From Propionicicella superfundia DSM 22317 (GTDB lineage: Bacteria; Actinomycetota; Actinomycetes; Propionibacteriales; Propionibacteriaceae), in NCBI RefSeq assembly GCF_000423465.1, contig NZ_KE384020.1, positions 960,757-1,024,756 on the forward strand: a DNA stretch of 64,000 bases, given 5' to 3'. This document shows positions 51,952 to 59,657 of this stretch, one piece after another. The first letter of the stretch is position 1. Every line of letters starts with the position of its first letter. The notes under the pieces were generated by a model. The model worked only from the letters and a program-made list of their open reading frames with translations. It was not told the DNA's origin and did no database searches. The translations under genes and the position numbers were made by a program.

Positions 51952-52908
51952 ATGACGGGCACAGCGGTGCGAGCTTGCCTTGTCGGCATGGGGAGTTGGC
52001 GCGGGAGGCTGAGGATCGGCGCGGCCGTGGCCACCGTCGTGGCCGGCCTGGCGCTGGTGGACGTGGCGTGGCCGAGCGATCTCGCCGGCTCCTCGACGAG
52101 CGGGGCGACGTCCTCCGGCACCCAGGCGACCGCCTCCACCGGGACCGGCGGGTCCGGGTCATCGGGCTCGACCGTGACCGCGCAGGCCGAGGCGACGGCA
52201 TCGGCCGACCCGACGATCAGGCTCACGGTGACGCCGTCGTATCTCGGATTGACCAGCCTCGTCAACGTCGCCGCGGTCGACCTCACGGACGGGGACGCGA
52301 TCGTGGCCGGCGAGTCGCTGTTCGACACGGCCAGCATCGTGAAGGTCGACATCCTCGCCGCCCTCCTGTGGCAGAACGACGGCGTCCTCACCTCGTCGCA
52401 ACGTTCCCTGGCCCGGTCCATGATCACCGAGTCGGACAACAGCGCCGCGGTCACGCTGTTCGCCGCGGTCGGCGGGCGCACCGGACTCACCGAGGCCAAC
52501 ACGGCCTTCGGCCTCACCGAGACGACCGTCGGCTCCTCCGGGTACTGGGGTCTGACACAGACGACCGTCAGCGACCAGATCGCCCTGCTGCGGCAGGTCT
52601 TCACCGACGATTCCGTCCTGTCCGCCTCGTCGCGGGCCTACGTTCAGGACCTCATGGAGGACGTCATCGACGAGCAGCGCTGGGGCGTCACGACCGCGGC
52701 CGACGACGAGGACGAGGCCTACGTCAAGAACGGCTGGCTGGCGCGATCCACGACGGGCCTGTGGGACGTCAACAGCATCGGCTCGGTCGAGGCCGACGGA
52801 CACACCTACCTCGTGGCGGCGCTCAGCAAGGGCAGCACCTCGCTGAGCGGCGGCGTCGACCTCGTGGAGGAGGCGGTCGACGCCGCGGTCGCCGCCCTCG
52901 ACCCGTAG
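51952..52908 (+). CDS. Secreted serine hydrolase with class A beta-lactamase fold
   Basis: A protein of 318 residues, or 306 if the ATG at 51988 is used; neither start has a clear ribosome site. After a signal-like helix (RIGAAVATVVAGLALVDVAW) comes a Ser/Thr/Gly linker of about 40 residues. The fold's motifs are in order: the SxxK motif in FDTASIVKVDIL, SDN in ITESDNSAAVTL and a KNG triad in YVKNGWLARS in place of KTG. The Glu166 omega-loop region is not obvious, so true beta-lactamase activity is doubtful; a cell-wall related peptidase or esterase is more likely. Confidence 0.75.
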   Translation: MTGTAVRACLVGMGSWRGRLRIGAAVATVVAGLALVDVAWPSDLAGSSTSGATSSGTQATASTGTGGSGSSGSTVTAQAEATASADPTIRLTVTPSYLGLTSLVNVAAVDLTDGDAIVAGESLFDTASIVKVDILAALLWQNDGVLTSSQRSLARSMITESDNSAAVTLFAAVGGRTGLTEANTAFGLTETTVGSSGYWGLTQTTVSDQIALLRQVFTDDSVLSASSRAYVQDLMEDVIDEQRWGVTTAADDEDEAYVKNGWLARSTTGLWDVNSIGSVEADGHTYLVAALSKGSTSLSGGVDLVEEAVDAAVAALDP

Positions 52909-52945
52909 GACCCGCCGTGCGTGGGCGCGGTGTCGGCGCTGCGCG

Positions 52946-54199
52946 TCATTCGGCCGGACGGACGAGATGCGGCCCGTGCTCGTGACGCTCGGCGTCCACG
53001 AGCGCGGCGGCGAGATCGTCGGCCGCGTCTCCCCAGCGGGACACCGAGATCCCGTCGAGCCCTTGCCACCGCGCGGCCAGCCGCACCTCTGCCGCGATCC
53101 GCTCCGCCGTGCCGGACGGGGCGATCCCCTCCCACCACGCCGACTGCACCCGCAGCGTCCGTGTCGCCCGGTCGGCGGCCAGGTCGACCCGGGCGACGAT
53201 CCGGTCACCCACCAGCACGGGCAGCGAGTAGTACCCGTAGCGTCGCTTGTGCGCCGGCGTGTACAGCTCGATCCGGTAGTGGAACCCGAACAGCCGCTCG
53301 GCGCGCGGCCGGAACCACACGACCGGATCGAACGGGGTCAGCAGGGCCGCAGCGTCCACTCGTCGCGGGACGACCGCGTCACGATGCAGCCAGGCCTGCC
53401 CCGGGCGGCCCCCGCTCCCCCACCCCGCCACGGTGACCGGGCTGACCTCACCGGCGGCCTCCAGATCGCGGAGCGCGGCGGTCACCTCCGACCGGTTCCG
53501 CAGCCGCCAGTAGTCGGCGAGGTCGGCGATCGTGGCCACCCCGTAGGAGCGCGCCGCGCGACGGACGAGTTCGCGGACCGCGTCCTCGTGCGGGACGGCG
53601 GCGCGCGCGTCGGCGGGGATCACGTCTTCGGCCAGCGCGTAGCAGCGCTCGAACCCCTTCCGGCCCGGGACGGCGACCTCGCCGGTGCGCCACAGGTGTT
53701 CGAGGGCGAGCTTCACGACGTCCCAGTCCCACCACGGGCCTCGTCGGCGCCGGTCCCCGTCGTGGTCGATCTCGGAGGGGCGCAGCGTGCCGCGAGCGGC
53801 CAGTTCGGCCCGGACGCGGTCCACGACGTCGCGGTGCTGGCTCACCCAACTGTCCGGCGCCGCGTCACGGCGGGCGTACGCGTCCATGCGGAACGCGAAC
53901 AGTCCCCAGTCCTGCAGCGGGATGAACGACGCGACGTGCGCCCAGTACTCCACATAGGGCGAGCGCATCCCGAGCAGCAACCGGTCCAGGGTCTCCGGGT
54001 CGTAGCCGCCGAGCCGGGAGAACGGGGGCAGGTAGTGCGACCGCGCGAACACGTTCACGGAGTCGATCTGGAGGGTTCCCATGCGTCTCAGCACCAGGTT
54101 GAGCTGGCGGGTCCCCGGAGTGACGGGTCGTGGCCGGGTGAATCCTTGCGCGGCGAGTGCGGCGCGGCGTGCCTCCTCGCCGCTCAGGGAGTGCGTCAT
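52946..54199 (-). CDS. YcaQ/AlkX-type winged-helix DNA glycosylase
   Basis: A protein of 417 residues from the ATG at 54199. The family motif is present as GTLQIDSVNVFARSHYLPPFSRLG, with the catalytic Q-x-D (Gln-Ile-Asp). Then follow YVEYWAHVASFIP and DWGLFAFRMDAYARR, typical of the HTH_42 (PF06224) family. These proteins unhook DNA interstrand crosslinks made by alkylating agents such as nitrogen mustards. A TACGCT -10 lies six bases upstream of the ATG, suggesting leaderless mRNA. Its 3-prime end is convergent with the serine hydrolase gene. Confidence 0.88.
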   Translation of the reverse strand: MTHSLSGEEARRAALAAQGFTRPRPVTPGTRQLNLVLRRMGTLQIDSVNVFARSHYLPPFSRLGGYDPETLDRLLLGMRSPYVEYWAHVASFIPLQDWGLFAFRMDAYARRDAAPDSWVSQHRDVVDRVRAELAARGTLRPSEIDHDGDRRRRGPWWDWDVVKLALEHLWRTGEVAVPGRKGFERCYALAEDVIPADARAAVPHEDAVRELVRRAARSYGVATIADLADYWRLRNRSEVTAALRDLEAAGEVSPVTVAGWGSGGRPGQAWLHRDAVVPRRVDAAALLTPFDPVVWFRPRAERLFGFHYRIELYTPAHKRRYGYYSLPVLVGDRIVARVDLAADRATRTLRVQSAWWEGIAPSGTAERIAAEVRLAARWQGLDGISVSRWGDAADDLAAALVDAERHEHGPHLVRPAE

Positions 54200-54369
54200 G
54201 GCCGAAGCGTAGTGACAGCTCCGCACCGCGCCGGCCCGCGGTCCGGGGGTCGGCGCCGTCTGCACACACCGGCCCCGCGGGGTAGATACGCTCCGGCCGG
54301 GAAACTACCGGGCGACGGGCGGCACCGTGACCTCGGCGTCTCTCGCCGACGAGTCGCGACCCGGCCCGG

Positions 54370-55257
54370 CTAGGTGGTCGACGCCGCGAAGATCGATCCC
54401 ACGGCCCGGGCCAGCAGCGCGTCGAACTCGTCGTCGGCCATGTCCACCCGCAACCCCTCGGTGAGCGCACGCGAGAAGCTCGCGATCAGGCCGTGATTTC
54501 GCGCGAGACGTTCGTTCGCCTCCGCCCGGGTGTAACCGCCCGAGAGCGCCACCACGCGCAGCACCTGGGGGTGCTCGATGAGCGGCTTGTAGAAGTCGGC
54601 GACGTCGGGGATCGTGAGCTTGAACATGATCGGCCCGTCGACGGTGCCGGCGAGCAGCCGCCCGCCGATCTCGTCCAACAGGATCCGCTCGCATTCTCCC
54701 TTGTCAGGAGCCTTGATATCCACCTCGGGCTCCAGGATGGGAACCAGGCCCGCCGCGGCGATCCGCCGGCCGAGCTCGAACTGCTGCGCCACGTTCGCCG
54801 CGATCCCCGCAGGATCCGCGGACTGGACGACCGACCGCATCTTCGTGCCGAAGACATGGGCGGCCTTGGCTCGGGCGACGAGTTCGTCGAGGTTGTCGAT
54901 GGGCTTCATCAGGCGAACGCCCCGGTCCGCCTCGGCGAGGCCCTTGTCCACTTTCAGGAACGGGACGACATGCTTGGTTCCCCACAGGTAGTCCGCGGCG
55001 GGCACGCCGGCGAACGTCCGGTCCATCGTCTTCTCGAACAGGATCGCACCGAGGATCTGTGCGCCGGCGAACGACGGGCTGGTCACGATGCGCTCGCGCA
55101 TGGCGTGCACCAGCGCGAACATCTCGTCGTCGTTCGCATAGGCGTCCTCGCCGATGCCGTACAGCTTCAGGGCCTTGGGTGTGCTGCCGCCGCTCTGGTC
55201 CAGGGCGGCGATGAATCCCCGGCCGTTCGCCATGTGCTCCAGTTGCTGGCTGAACAT
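54370..55257 (-). CDS. fda: Class I fructose-bisphosphate aldolase (Fda type)
   Basis: A protein of 295 residues from the ATG at 55257, with AGGAGG upstream. The family N-terminus [24 protein letters not shown] and the Schiff-base region [19 protein letters not shown] match the short class I aldolases of Staphylococcus and actinobacteria (296 residues). The end [11 protein letters not shown] is also typical. It splits fructose 1,6-bisphosphate or related ketose phosphates to DHAP plus an aldehyde. It is separated from the GntR gene by 138 bases and could be transcribed with it. Confidence 0.93.
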   Translation of the reverse strand: MFSQQLEHMANGRGFIAALDQSGGSTPKALKLYGIGEDAYANDDEMFALVHAMRERIVTSPSFAGAQILGAILFEKTMDRTFAGVPAADYLWGTKHVVPFLKVDKGLAEADRGVRLMKPIDNLDELVARAKAAHVFGTKMRSVVQSADPAGIAANVAQQFELGRRIAAAGLVPILEPEVDIKAPDKGECERILLDEIGGRLLAGTVDGPIMFKLTIPDVADFYKPLIEHPQVLRVVALSGGYTRAEANERLARNHGLIASFSRALTEGLRVDMADDEFDALLARAVGSIFAASTT

Positions 55258-55395
55258 TGTCCGACCTCCTGGCAGAGCCGACACCCCTGTCGGCTCTGTC
55301 CTCAACGGTACGCCTCGGCACCGTTCCGCGTTCCGTAACAGGATGTCCGTCGCCCACCGGCCCGGAGGGTGAACCGTCTCCTGCGAGCGAGAGCC

Positions 55396-56196
55396 TCAGT
55401 TGGGGGCCGCGGTCGCACGGACCGCGACGGGCGCCCCCACCGAACCGTCGGATTCCAGTTCGACATCGAATCGGCTGCGGTCGCCCCGGTGGAACGCGAC
55501 GAAGGTCTCGATCGGGACGTCCGCCGTGTCCATGAGGACGCTGCTCAGCCGCAGGACGGGATCGCTGGGCTCGATCCCGAGGTGACGGGCGGTCGACTCC
55601 TCGGCGGGGGTCGCCTCGATCGATCGCCGGACGCGCCCGAACACCAGTCCATAGCGCTCACGCAGCAGCGCGTACAGGGACTGCTCGGCGAAGTCCTCCT
55701 TCTCGAGCCCCGGCACCAGCGACGACGGCAGCCAGGTGGTGGTGTGCGACCAGGGCTCCCCGTCGATGCTGCGCACGCGTTCGAGAAGGACGACCGGCGC
55801 CCGCTCGGGCAGGCTCAGCAGACCTGCCACACGGGAGTCGGCGGGAACCACCTCGCACCGGACGACGCGGCTGGTGACCCTGGAGCCGCGTCGCCGCGCA
55901 TCATCGGCCAGACCGCCGATCCAGCCCGCCAGCCCCTCCGACACCTTCTCTCGGGCGAGGTAGGTGCCCTTGCCGCGCTGACGTGCGACCAGCCCCTCGG
56001 TCTCCAGCTCGGCCATCGCCTGCCGCACGACGCTGCGTGACAGCCCGAAGTGCTCGGCGAGCTCGTGATCTCCGGGAAGCCGGTCACCGGCCTTCAGCCG
56101 CTGATCCTCCACGGACTCGATGAGGATCTGCTTGAGCTGCGCATAGTAGGGCAGGAGCGTCTTGCGGTCGATTGGCCGGGTGCGATCGAGGTCCAC
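55396..56196 (-). CDS. GntR-family (UTRA domain) transcription regulator
   Basis: A protein of 266 residues from GTG 56196; TACTCT six bases upstream suggests leaderless mRNA. The winged helix reads LKAGDRLPGDHELAEHFGLSRSVVRQAMAELETEGLVARQRGKGTYL, the FadR/HutC type. The C-terminal UTRA domain (about 90-250) binds small effectors, often sugar phosphates or amines. It is divergent from the deoC-like operon and is the likely local regulator of the whole 54-64 kb locus. Confidence 0.92.
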   Translation of the reverse strand: MDLDRTRPIDRKTLLPYYAQLKQILIESVEDQRLKAGDRLPGDHELAEHFGLSRSVVRQAMAELETEGLVARQRGKGTYLAREKVSEGLAGWIGGLADDARRRGSRVTSRVVRCEVVPADSRVAGLLSLPERAPVVLLERVRSIDGEPWSHTTTWLPSSLVPGLEKEDFAEQSLYALLRERYGLVFGRVRRSIEATPAEESTARHLGIEPSDPVLRLSSVLMDTADVPIETFVAFHRGDRSRFDVELESDGSVGAPVAVRATAAPN

Positions 56197-56224
56197 GCGG
56201 CGAGAGTAGTCCCTTCGGAACCGC

Positions 56225-56252
56225 TTGACACCACGGCATGTACGGTTATCCT
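56225..56252 (+). promoter_or_regulatory. Promoter of the deoC-dapA-FGGY-SDR operon
   Basis: TTGACA (56225-56230), a 16-base spacer and TATCCT (56247-56252). It leaves a leader of about 40 bases to the ATG at 56298, which contains GAGGAG. Confidence 0.7.
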
Positions 56253-56259
56253 TACAACC
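56244..56259. promoter_or_regulatory. Imperfect palindrome over the -10 box, candidate GntR operator
   Basis: GGTTAT, four bases, ACAACC: five of six arm positions are symmetric. It covers the -10 box, so repressor binding would block the promoter. Confidence 0.5.
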
Positions 56260-56297
56260 AGACATTCACATACATTTTCCTGGAAGCGAGGAGCGGG

Positions 56298-56984
56298 ATG
56301 ACGCAATCGAGTCTGACACGCAGCGACCTGGCCACGTACTTCGATCACACGCTGCTTCGGGCGGACGCGACCCGGGCCGGATTCGAGAAGCTGTGCGGCG
56401 AGGCCAGGGAATACGGCTTCGCGATGGTGGCGGTGAACCCCTCCCCCGTGAGGCTGTGCCGCGAACTGCTCGCCGGGACCGACGTCCACGTGGGGGCGGC
56501 GATCGCCTTCCCGCTCGGCCAGAACACCATCGCCCAGAAGGTCGCCGAGGCGACGAGCGCGATGGACGACGGGGCGGACGAGATCGACTACGTCCTGAAC
56601 GTCGGGGAGCTCAAGGACGGCAACCTCGACCTCATCGAACGCGAGATGGCCGCCATGGTGCAGGCATGCCGCGAGCGGGACGTCCTGTCGAAGGTGATCC
56701 TCGAGACCTGCTACCTGACCGACGACGAGAAGAGGTCCGTGGTCGGCATCGCCTCCGCGGTGCGGCCCGACTTCGTGAAGACCTCCACCGGGTTCGGGAC
56801 GGGCGGCGCCACCGCGCACGACATCGAACTGCTGTCCGCCGTGATCGCCCACGGGGTCCGGGTCAAGGCGTCCGGCGGCGTGCGCACGCTCGACGACGCC
56901 CTCACGTACATCTCGCTCGGCGCCACCCGCCTCGGGTCCTCGGCCAGCGTCAGCATCGTCGAGGAGTACTCCGATGAGCGGTGA
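56298..56984 (+). CDS. Deoxyribose-phosphate aldolase-like enzyme (DeoC family), active site intact
   Basis: A protein of 228 residues from the ATG at 56298. The DERA catalytic residues are present: Asp97 in GADEIDYVLNVG, Schiff-base Lys161 in FVKTSTGFG and Lys190 in RVKASGGVRT. It cleaves a 2-deoxy sugar phosphate or makes a C-C bond to acetaldehyde-like donors. Its place at the head of a GntR-controlled operon with a DapA-type aldolase and an FGGY kinase argues against simple nucleoside salvage, since no thymidine phosphorylase or phosphopentomutase is nearby. It overlaps the next gene by 11 bases. Confidence 0.88.
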   Translation: MTQSSLTRSDLATYFDHTLLRADATRAGFEKLCGEAREYGFAMVAVNPSPVRLCRELLAGTDVHVGAAIAFPLGQNTIAQKVAEATSAMDDGADEIDYVLNVGELKDGNLDLIEREMAAMVQACRERDVLSKVILETCYLTDDEKRSVVGIASAVRPDFVKTSTGFGTGGATAHDIELLSAVIAHGVRVKASGGVRTLDDALTYISLGATRLGSSASVSIVEEYSDER

Positions 56985-57885
56985 CCGGCAGGCGAAGGAC
57001 GCACCGGCCTGGCGCGGAGCCGCGTCCGAGCTCGTCACGCCCTTCGCTGAGGACGGCCGGATCGTGCTGGACCTGGTCGCCGACGAGGTGACGTTCATGG
57101 CCTCCCGCGGCGTGACCGGCGTGATGCTGAACGGGTTCGCGAGCGAGGCGCTCATGATCGACGACGACGAGCGCTACGCCGTCGCGAAGACCGCACGGCA
57201 GGCCGCGCCCGACTTCCCCCTCATGGGAACCGTGATCGCCGGCTCGACCCTGCAGGGACGCAGATGGGTCGAGCGGTACGAGGAGCTGGGCCTGGACGCG
57301 ATCGCGATCGCGACACCGCCCCTGTACCCGTACGGCGTCGACGCGCTCGTCGACTACTACATCGACATCGCGCGCGCCTCGTCCCTGCCTGCGTACGTCT
57401 ACAACTCGCCCGAATGGGGCAACAAGCTGCCACCCGAGGCCGTGGCCCGGATCGTCGACGCCAGCCCGAATGTCGTGGGCTACAAGGACGCCACGCACAG
57501 CCTCATCGAGTTGCAGACGCTCTTCGGGTTGATCGGCGTCGATCGGCTCTCGGTCCTCGCCGGGAGCGACGCGTTGACCATCCCGATGATGCTCGTCGGC
57601 GGCAAGGGTGTCATCTCCCTGGTCACGACGGTCTTCCCCGACCTCATCGTCCGTCTCACCGCGGCCGGCGCCGCCGGCGACTGGGAGGCGGCCATGGCCC
57701 TCCAGGCCAAGACCCTCCGCGTCCGCAGCGCGCTCAAGATCGGGCCGTTCATGGCCGCGTACAAGCACGTCGCCCGGCTCATCGGTCATCCGCTGGGAAC
57801 CCCTCGACCTCCGCTCACCGGGCTCACCGAACAGCAGGCGGCGAAGGTCGAGAGCCTCCTGCGCCAAGAGGACATGCTCCCGTAA
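56974..57885 (+). CDS. DapA/NanA-superfamily aldolase, substrate unknown
   Basis: A protein of 303 residues. The family barrel is clear: SELVTPFAEDGRIV, then GVMLNGFASEALMI in place of the usual GTTGE-type motif, Tyr143 in PAYVYNSPEWG and the Schiff-base Lys171 in VVGYKDAT. The catalytic pair is intact, so aldol or dehydratase chemistry on a 2-oxo acid is expected. It is unlikely to be the true dihydrodipicolinate synthase, since the substrate loop differs and it lies in a catabolic operon. A perfect hairpin follows. Confidence 0.85.
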   Translation: MSGDRQAKDAPAWRGAASELVTPFAEDGRIVLDLVADEVTFMASRGVTGVMLNGFASEALMIDDDERYAVAKTARQAAPDFPLMGTVIAGSTLQGRRWVERYEELGLDAIAIATPPLYPYGVDALVDYYIDIARASSLPAYVYNSPEWGNKLPPEAVARIVDASPNVVGYKDATHSLIELQTLFGLIGVDRLSVLAGSDALTIPMMLVGGKGVISLVTTVFPDLIVRLTAAGAAGDWEAAMALQAKTLRVRSALKIGPFMAAYKHVARLIGHPLGTPRPPLTGLTEQQAAKVESLLRQEDMLP

Positions 57886-57887
57886 GG

Positions 57888-57921
57888 CCGGCGACGGGCA
57901 CGCACCGGTGCCCGTCGCCGG
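57888..57921 (+). terminator. Perfect 14-bp hairpin between the DapA-type and FGGY genes
   Basis: CCGGCGACGGGCAC pairs without mismatch with GTGCCCGTCGCCGG across a six-base loop, three bases after the stop. No T-run follows. It could act as a partial terminator or an RNA processing and stability element in the operon. Confidence 0.65.
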
Positions 57922-58001
57922 TCGTGAGTCGCAACGTGGCGACGCCCGTTCGCGACACCCAGAAGTAACCACCATGCATCGCATTCAAAGGAGAACAACG
58001 C

Positions 58002-59543
58002 ATGGCCAAGAAGTACGTCATCGGCCTCGACTCCGGCACCTCGGTCGTCAAGGCGGTCCTGTTCGATCTCGAAGGCACGGAGATCGCCACCGCCGCGAGG
58101 ACCACGCCCGTCGAGGAACTGCACTTCGGCTGGTCCGAGTTCGACATCGACATCGAGTGGCGGGAGATCTCGCAGGCGTTCAAGGATCTGCTGGCGAAGA
58201 CGGGCATCTCGCCGGACGAGATCGGCGCGATCGGCATCTGCGCCAAGCACGGCTCCTGCTTCCTCGACGAGAACCACCATCCCGTCCGCCTGGGCATCCT
58301 GTGGAACGACGGCCGCTGCGCCAAGGACCTGGAGGAGTGGGACGCCGCGGGCAAGCTCGACGCCACGTTCGCGGAAACGTCCAACTGGCTCATGACGTCG
58401 GACCGCAACTTCCTCCTGCCCTGGCTCCGCCGCAACGAGCCCGGACTCCTGGAGAAGGTCACGACCGTCTGCTCACCGGCGAACTGGGTATCGGTCAACC
58501 TCACCGGCAACTTCGGTGCCAACGCGTCCGACTTCTACGCCCAGGTCGACGACACCGGCCAGATCAGCACGAAAGTCCTGCAGATCGCCGAGATCGAAGA
58601 CCTCATGGACAAGTTCCCGGAGATCGGCGAACCGTCGCGGATCATCGGCACCGTCACCGAGCGGGCGGCCGAACAGTGCGGTCTCGTCGCCGGCATCCCG
58701 GTCGCCGAGATCGGCTGGGACGCCATGAGCAGCACGGCGGGCGGCGGCGCGACCGAGCCCGGCCAGGCCAACATCATCCTCGGGACGTCGGGCTGCATCC
58801 TCGTGGTGACCCCGCGGTTCGTGCGCGAGCCGAAGCTCGGCATCATGTCGGTCCACAACGTGCCGGGGCACTGGGTGCAGTTCATCGCACCGCTGACCGG
58901 CACGCCCAACTCCGACTGGTTCAACGACACCTTCACCTACGAGGACAAAGTGCGCGCCGAGAAGGAGGGCCGCAGCCTCTACGCCCTGTTCGACGAGGAG
59001 ATGTCCGGTGTTCCGGCCGGCTGCAACGGGGTCGTGTACCACCCCTACATGAGCGCCGCCGGCGAGCGTGCGCCGTTCACCAACACCAACGCACGCGGGA
59101 ACTTCTTCGGGCTCAACCTGCACAGCGACCGTAACGTCCTGCACCGCGCCGTCTACGAAGGGATGGCCTTCTCGAACAAACACTGCCTGGACGCCTACAC
59201 CTTCCCCGTGAAGGACGTCTGCCTCACAGGGGGCGGCACCAACAGCCCCGTGTGGTGTCAGATCTTCGCCGACGTTCTCGACGTCCCGATCAAGCTCATG
59301 AGCGGGACCGAGTACGGCGCCAAGGGCGCCGCGTGGAACGCCGCCTGGGCGGCCGGCATCTTCCCGACCCATCAGGCGGCGCGCGACGCATTCTGCCGCG
59401 TGGATCGCGTGTACACGCCGATCCCCGAGAACGTGGCCGTCTACAAGGACCTGTACGAGGTCTACAAGGAGATCCCCTACGCGCTCTTCCCGGCGTGGAA
59501 GAAGCGCAGCGAGTTCCTGGAGAAGCACGGATTCGAGGGCTGA
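58002..59543 (+). CDS. FGGY-family carbohydrate kinase (EryA/XylB-like)
   Basis: A protein of 513 residues from the ATG at 58002 after AAAGGAGAA. The ATPase motif is YVIGLDSGTSVVKAVLFD; further family words are GILWNDGR, the ILGTSGCILVV segment and CLTGGGTNSPVWCQIFADVLDVPI. It is only distantly like the second FGGY kinase at 46085-47662. It probably phosphorylates the incoming sugar or polyol (or a keto derivative) before aldol cleavage. The substrate is not identifiable from sequence. A perfect hairpin follows at 59595-59631. Confidence 0.88.
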   Translation: MAKKYVIGLDSGTSVVKAVLFDLEGTEIATAARTTPVEELHFGWSEFDIDIEWREISQAFKDLLAKTGISPDEIGAIGICAKHGSCFLDENHHPVRLGILWNDGRCAKDLEEWDAAGKLDATFAETSNWLMTSDRNFLLPWLRRNEPGLLEKVTTVCSPANWVSVNLTGNFGANASDFYAQVDDTGQISTKVLQIAEIEDLMDKFPEIGEPSRIIGTVTERAAEQCGLVAGIPVAEIGWDAMSSTAGGGATEPGQANIILGTSGCILVVTPRFVREPKLGIMSVHNVPGHWVQFIAPLTGTPNSDWFNDTFTYEDKVRAEKEGRSLYALFDEEMSGVPAGCNGVVYHPYMSAAGERAPFTNTNARGNFFGLNLHSDRNVLHRAVYEGMAFSNKHCLDAYTFPVKDVCLTGGGTNSPVWCQIFADVLDVPIKLMSGTEYGAKGAAWNAAWAAGIFPTHQAARDAFCRVDRVYTPIPENVAVYKDLYEVYKEIPYALFPAWKKRSEFLEKHGFEG

Positions 59544-59594
59544 CCCGCAGTTCGGTGCTCCGGTCGGCATTGTGGGACCGGAGGACCCCATCGG

Positions 59595-59631
59595 GCGGTG
59601 TCCGTCGCCGCCGCCAAGCGACGGACACCGC
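59595..59631 (+). terminator. Perfect 14-bp hairpin between the FGGY kinase and double-SDR genes
   Basis: GCGGTGTCCGTCGC pairs with GCGACGGACACCGC across a nine-base loop, just before the ribosome site of the next gene. It resembles the hairpin at 57888-57921 in size and in lacking a T-run. Confidence 0.65.
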
Positions 59632-59657
59632 TGCCGGGTCCCGAAGGAGAGAGAGTC

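Noticed and set aside
51952..52908. Call of a true class A beta-lactamase resistance gene
   Set aside because: SxxK and SDN are present, but the KTG triad is KNG and no convincing omega-loop Glu is visible, so resistance function is not supported.
54273..54282. CCCCGCGGGG palindrome upstream of the aldolase gene 3-prime end as an operator
   Set aside because: Ten-base GC palindromes are expected by chance at this composition, and no promoter is near.
56298..56984. Assignment of the first DeoC-like gene to nucleoside salvage
   Set aside because: No phosphopentomutase, nucleoside phosphorylase or nucleoside transporter lies nearby, and it is the first gene of a sugar-type operon.
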